Notes under the pieces: generated by a model
Databases searched by the model: none
Seen by the model: the letters and a program-made list of their open reading frames with translations, nothing else
What the model was told of the DNA's origin: nothing
Part shown: one piece after another, positions 5,703 to 7,273 of the stretch
How positions within the stretch are numbered: position 1 is the stretch's first letter
Layout of the letters: each line of letters opens with the position of its first letter
Source: an uncultured Candidatus Nitrosopelagicus sp.
GTDB lineage: Archaea; Thermoproteota; Nitrososphaeria; Nitrososphaerales; Nitrosopumilaceae
Reading direction: 5' to 3'
DNA: 7,273 bases
NCBI GenBank assembly: GCA_937896695.1
Contig: CALBOT010000073.1
Span: forward strand, 1-7,273
Translations under genes and position numbers: made by a program

Positions 5703-7273
5703 ATGAAGATCATAATCGGAATACTGTTAGTTTTTTTTGTAACATTTTCAATGGGAACTGCATTTGGTCATGGAGCAGGGATTGAAGCATCACCATTAGT
5801 TTTTACAAATGATAGGGAAGTAAAAGTTACAGTAGAATTACTCCCAGCAGATTTTTACAAATCAGATCAAAAAATGATTAAGATTGACGCATATGATCAC
5901 ACAAATCGAGAAACCATCACAAATGCTAGCTTTAAAGTTCAAATTTTTAATGATAATCAGCTGTTATTAGATGAGTGGTTTTACACACAAGATGGAAATT
6001 TAATTTTAGAAGTTGACCCAGATGTAATTGTCACCAACAAAGATACTATTGAAATTTCGGGTGAGAAAAATAATTTTGGTTTATGGGAAAAAACAGATAC
6101 AACTCCATTAATCATAACTGGACCAATTTTTGATGATGGTGGAATATACACATTCATGATCAGTCTGGATGCTCAAGATGAAATCGGAATAATTAATGAT
6201 GTAGAATTTGAAGTTCAAGTAAGTGTAACTAATGTAACGTATTATCAGGAGAAGGTAGGACAAAAAAATGCAGAATTTAGAGTAAAATCATACTATGACA
6301 AGGTAAGTAATTTTGAATATGATTCAAAAGATAATATTATTTTTGAGCTAGAAGAACTCAGATATTCCACTGAATTCTATAAGAATTGTGATTTAGTTGA
6401 AGAAAGTATACCTGATTTAATTGATGGTACTAATGTGCTCGAATTTGAAAATTGTGCCTACATTGAATACAATATTGGTAAAATATTTATGCTGGAGGAA
6501 AATTATTCCGAGGCATTGAAATTTTATAATTTAGCTTCCCTTTTAAATCCTGTTAATCGTGATTATGCAAATTCTCTGAATAGTGTGGTAACGAAGATAA
6601 TTAAAGATGGAGATGAATATTGTGATTTTAAAGATTATAGCACATGTATTGAAACTTATTTAAGTGCATTGGAAAATATGAGTGAAAATAACAGTAATTA
6701 TCAACCTCTGCTTTATAAAATATCAAGAGCATACTATTATGATAAACAGGAAGAGCAGGCGTTAGAATATCTAAAAATGAGAGTTGATATTAACATTGAT
6801 GCGTTGGAGTTAGAAGATGTTCAAGATGAGTTTATTGATGAAAAAGATTTTAATGCTTTATATTTGATGGGAGAGTGTTACAGAAAATTAGGTAATCCTG
6901 ACAATGCTATTAAAAGTTATTCATGTGCATTAAATGCAAAAGAAGATCCAAAAGCATATTATAAGAGAGGTACAGTTTATTTTTCAATTGATAATTTAGA
7001 TGAAGCAGCTATTAATTATGAAGAAGCTATTTATTTAAAAGAGAATTATCACCAAGCATATGAAAGTCTTGGTATTTTATCTCAAAGTTTAAATGACGAG
7101 GACTCTGCGATTGAGAACTTCAAACTAGCTCTTGAGTATGACCCCAGAAACTATCAATGCTGGTTTAGACTCTCAAGCCTATATAATGACGTTGGTGAAA
7201 AATATAATGATAATGAAATGTATCAATTGGCGAAAGAATGTGCGGAAGAATGTCTGATGATTAAAAGAAGCTA
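5703..7273 (+). CDS. Secreted domain fused to TPR repeats (3' end cut by window edge)
   Basis: An uninterrupted frame of 523 codons runs from ATG 5703 to the last base; the final two bases TA could begin a stop. The signal peptide (1-22, AFG then His) gives a mature start of HGAG. Residues about 28-178 form a beta-rich domain (LLLDEWFYTQDGNLILEV, PLIITGPIFDDGGIYTF) that I associate with other thaumarchaeal secreted proteins but cannot name. From about 248 to the end are roughly six TPR helical repeats, clearest at 250-283, 383-416, 418-449 and 452-483. No membrane helix separates the parts, so the TPRs should also be outside, probably as a protein-binding scaffold. All nine Cys lie in the second part. 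Codon choice changes between the halves, hinting at a fusion. It lies 26 bp after the CopCD gene without a T-tract between them, so co-transcription is likely. Exact function unknown. Confidence 0.82.
   Translation, partial: MKIIIGILLVFFVTFSMGTAFGHGAGIEASPLVFTNDREVKVTVELLPADFYKSDQKMIKIDAYDHTNRETITNASFKVQIFNDNQLLLDEWFYTQDGNLILEVDPDVIVTNKDTIEISGEKNNFGLWEKTDTTPLIITGPIFDDGGIYTFMISLDAQDEIGIINDVEFEVQVSVTNVTYYQEKVGQKNAEFRVKSYYDKVSNFEYDSKDNIIFELEELRYSTEFYKNCDLVEESIPDLIDGTNVLEFENCAYIEYNIGKIFMLEENYSEALKFYNLASLLNPVNRDYANSLNSVVTKIIKDGDEYCDFKDYSTCIETYLSALENMSENNSNYQPLLYKISRAYYYDKQEEQALEYLKMRVDINIDALELEDVQDEFIDEKDFNALYLMGECYRKLGNPDNAIKSYSCALNAKEDPKAYYKRGTVYFSIDNLDEAAINYEEAIYLKENYHQAYESLGILSQSLNDEDSAIENFKLALEYDPRNYQCWFRLSSLYNDVGEKYNDNEMYQLAKECAEECLMIKRS

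Noticed and set aside
1..7273. RNA genes, insertion sequences, CRISPR arrays or attachment sites
   Set aside because: No tRNA-like cloverleaf, rRNA motif, transposase, terminal inverted repeats or spaced repeats were seen on either strand; nearly all sequence is coding.

Overview
The window is AT-rich DNA from an ammonia-oxidising archaeon of the Nitrosopumilus type (Thaumarchaeota / Nitrososphaerota). Three things point there. A blue-copper protein ends in a PEFG-CTERM sorting tail, a signal typical of this phylum. The first gene ends in the GGGCLIATAAFGSE box and membrane tail common in its large exported proteins. Promoters look archaeal: TATA-like boxes lie about 26 bases before start codons, no Shine-Dalgarno sequences are visible, and T-tracts follow genes. 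The taxonomic call is recognition, not a database result.

Layout from left to right: (1) 1-489, plus strand, the 3' end of a CFI-box-type exported protein; (2) 492-1139, minus strand, a small exported protein with an Ig-like ectodomain, coiled coil and C-terminal membrane anchor; (3) 1247-2134, plus strand, a cupredoxin with a His/Met-rich linker, a second beta domain and the PEFG tail; (4) 2159-2809, minus strand, a divergent paralogue of gene 2; (5) 2905-5676, plus strand, a giant membrane protein joining CopC, CopD, a YtkA/FixH-like domain and a seven-bladed Vgb-like propeller; (6) 5703 to the window end, plus strand, a secreted domain joined to TPR repeats, cut by the window edge. Genes 2/3 and 4/5 diverge from short promoter gaps of 107 and 95 bp. 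Genes 1/2 and 3/4 converge with gaps of 2 and 24 bp. Gene 6 follows gene 5 after 26 bp, probably in one operon.

The genes read as an extracytoplasmic copper-handling and electron-transfer locus. CopC-CopD would bind and move copper at the membrane, and the sortase-anchored cupredoxin would carry electrons or copper at the cell surface. The two anchored paralogues share the YtkA-like fold that also sits inside the CopCD fusion, which suggests copper-chaperone or accessory roles. In four of the five exported proteins whose N-terminus is visible, His is predicted to be the first mature residue; in the fifth, the cupredoxin, it is first or second. A free amino-terminal His is the copper ligand known in CopC, so this shared feature is the most interesting signal in the window. 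No RNA gene, mobile element or CRISPR array was seen, and no stretch over 300 bases lacks a gene.
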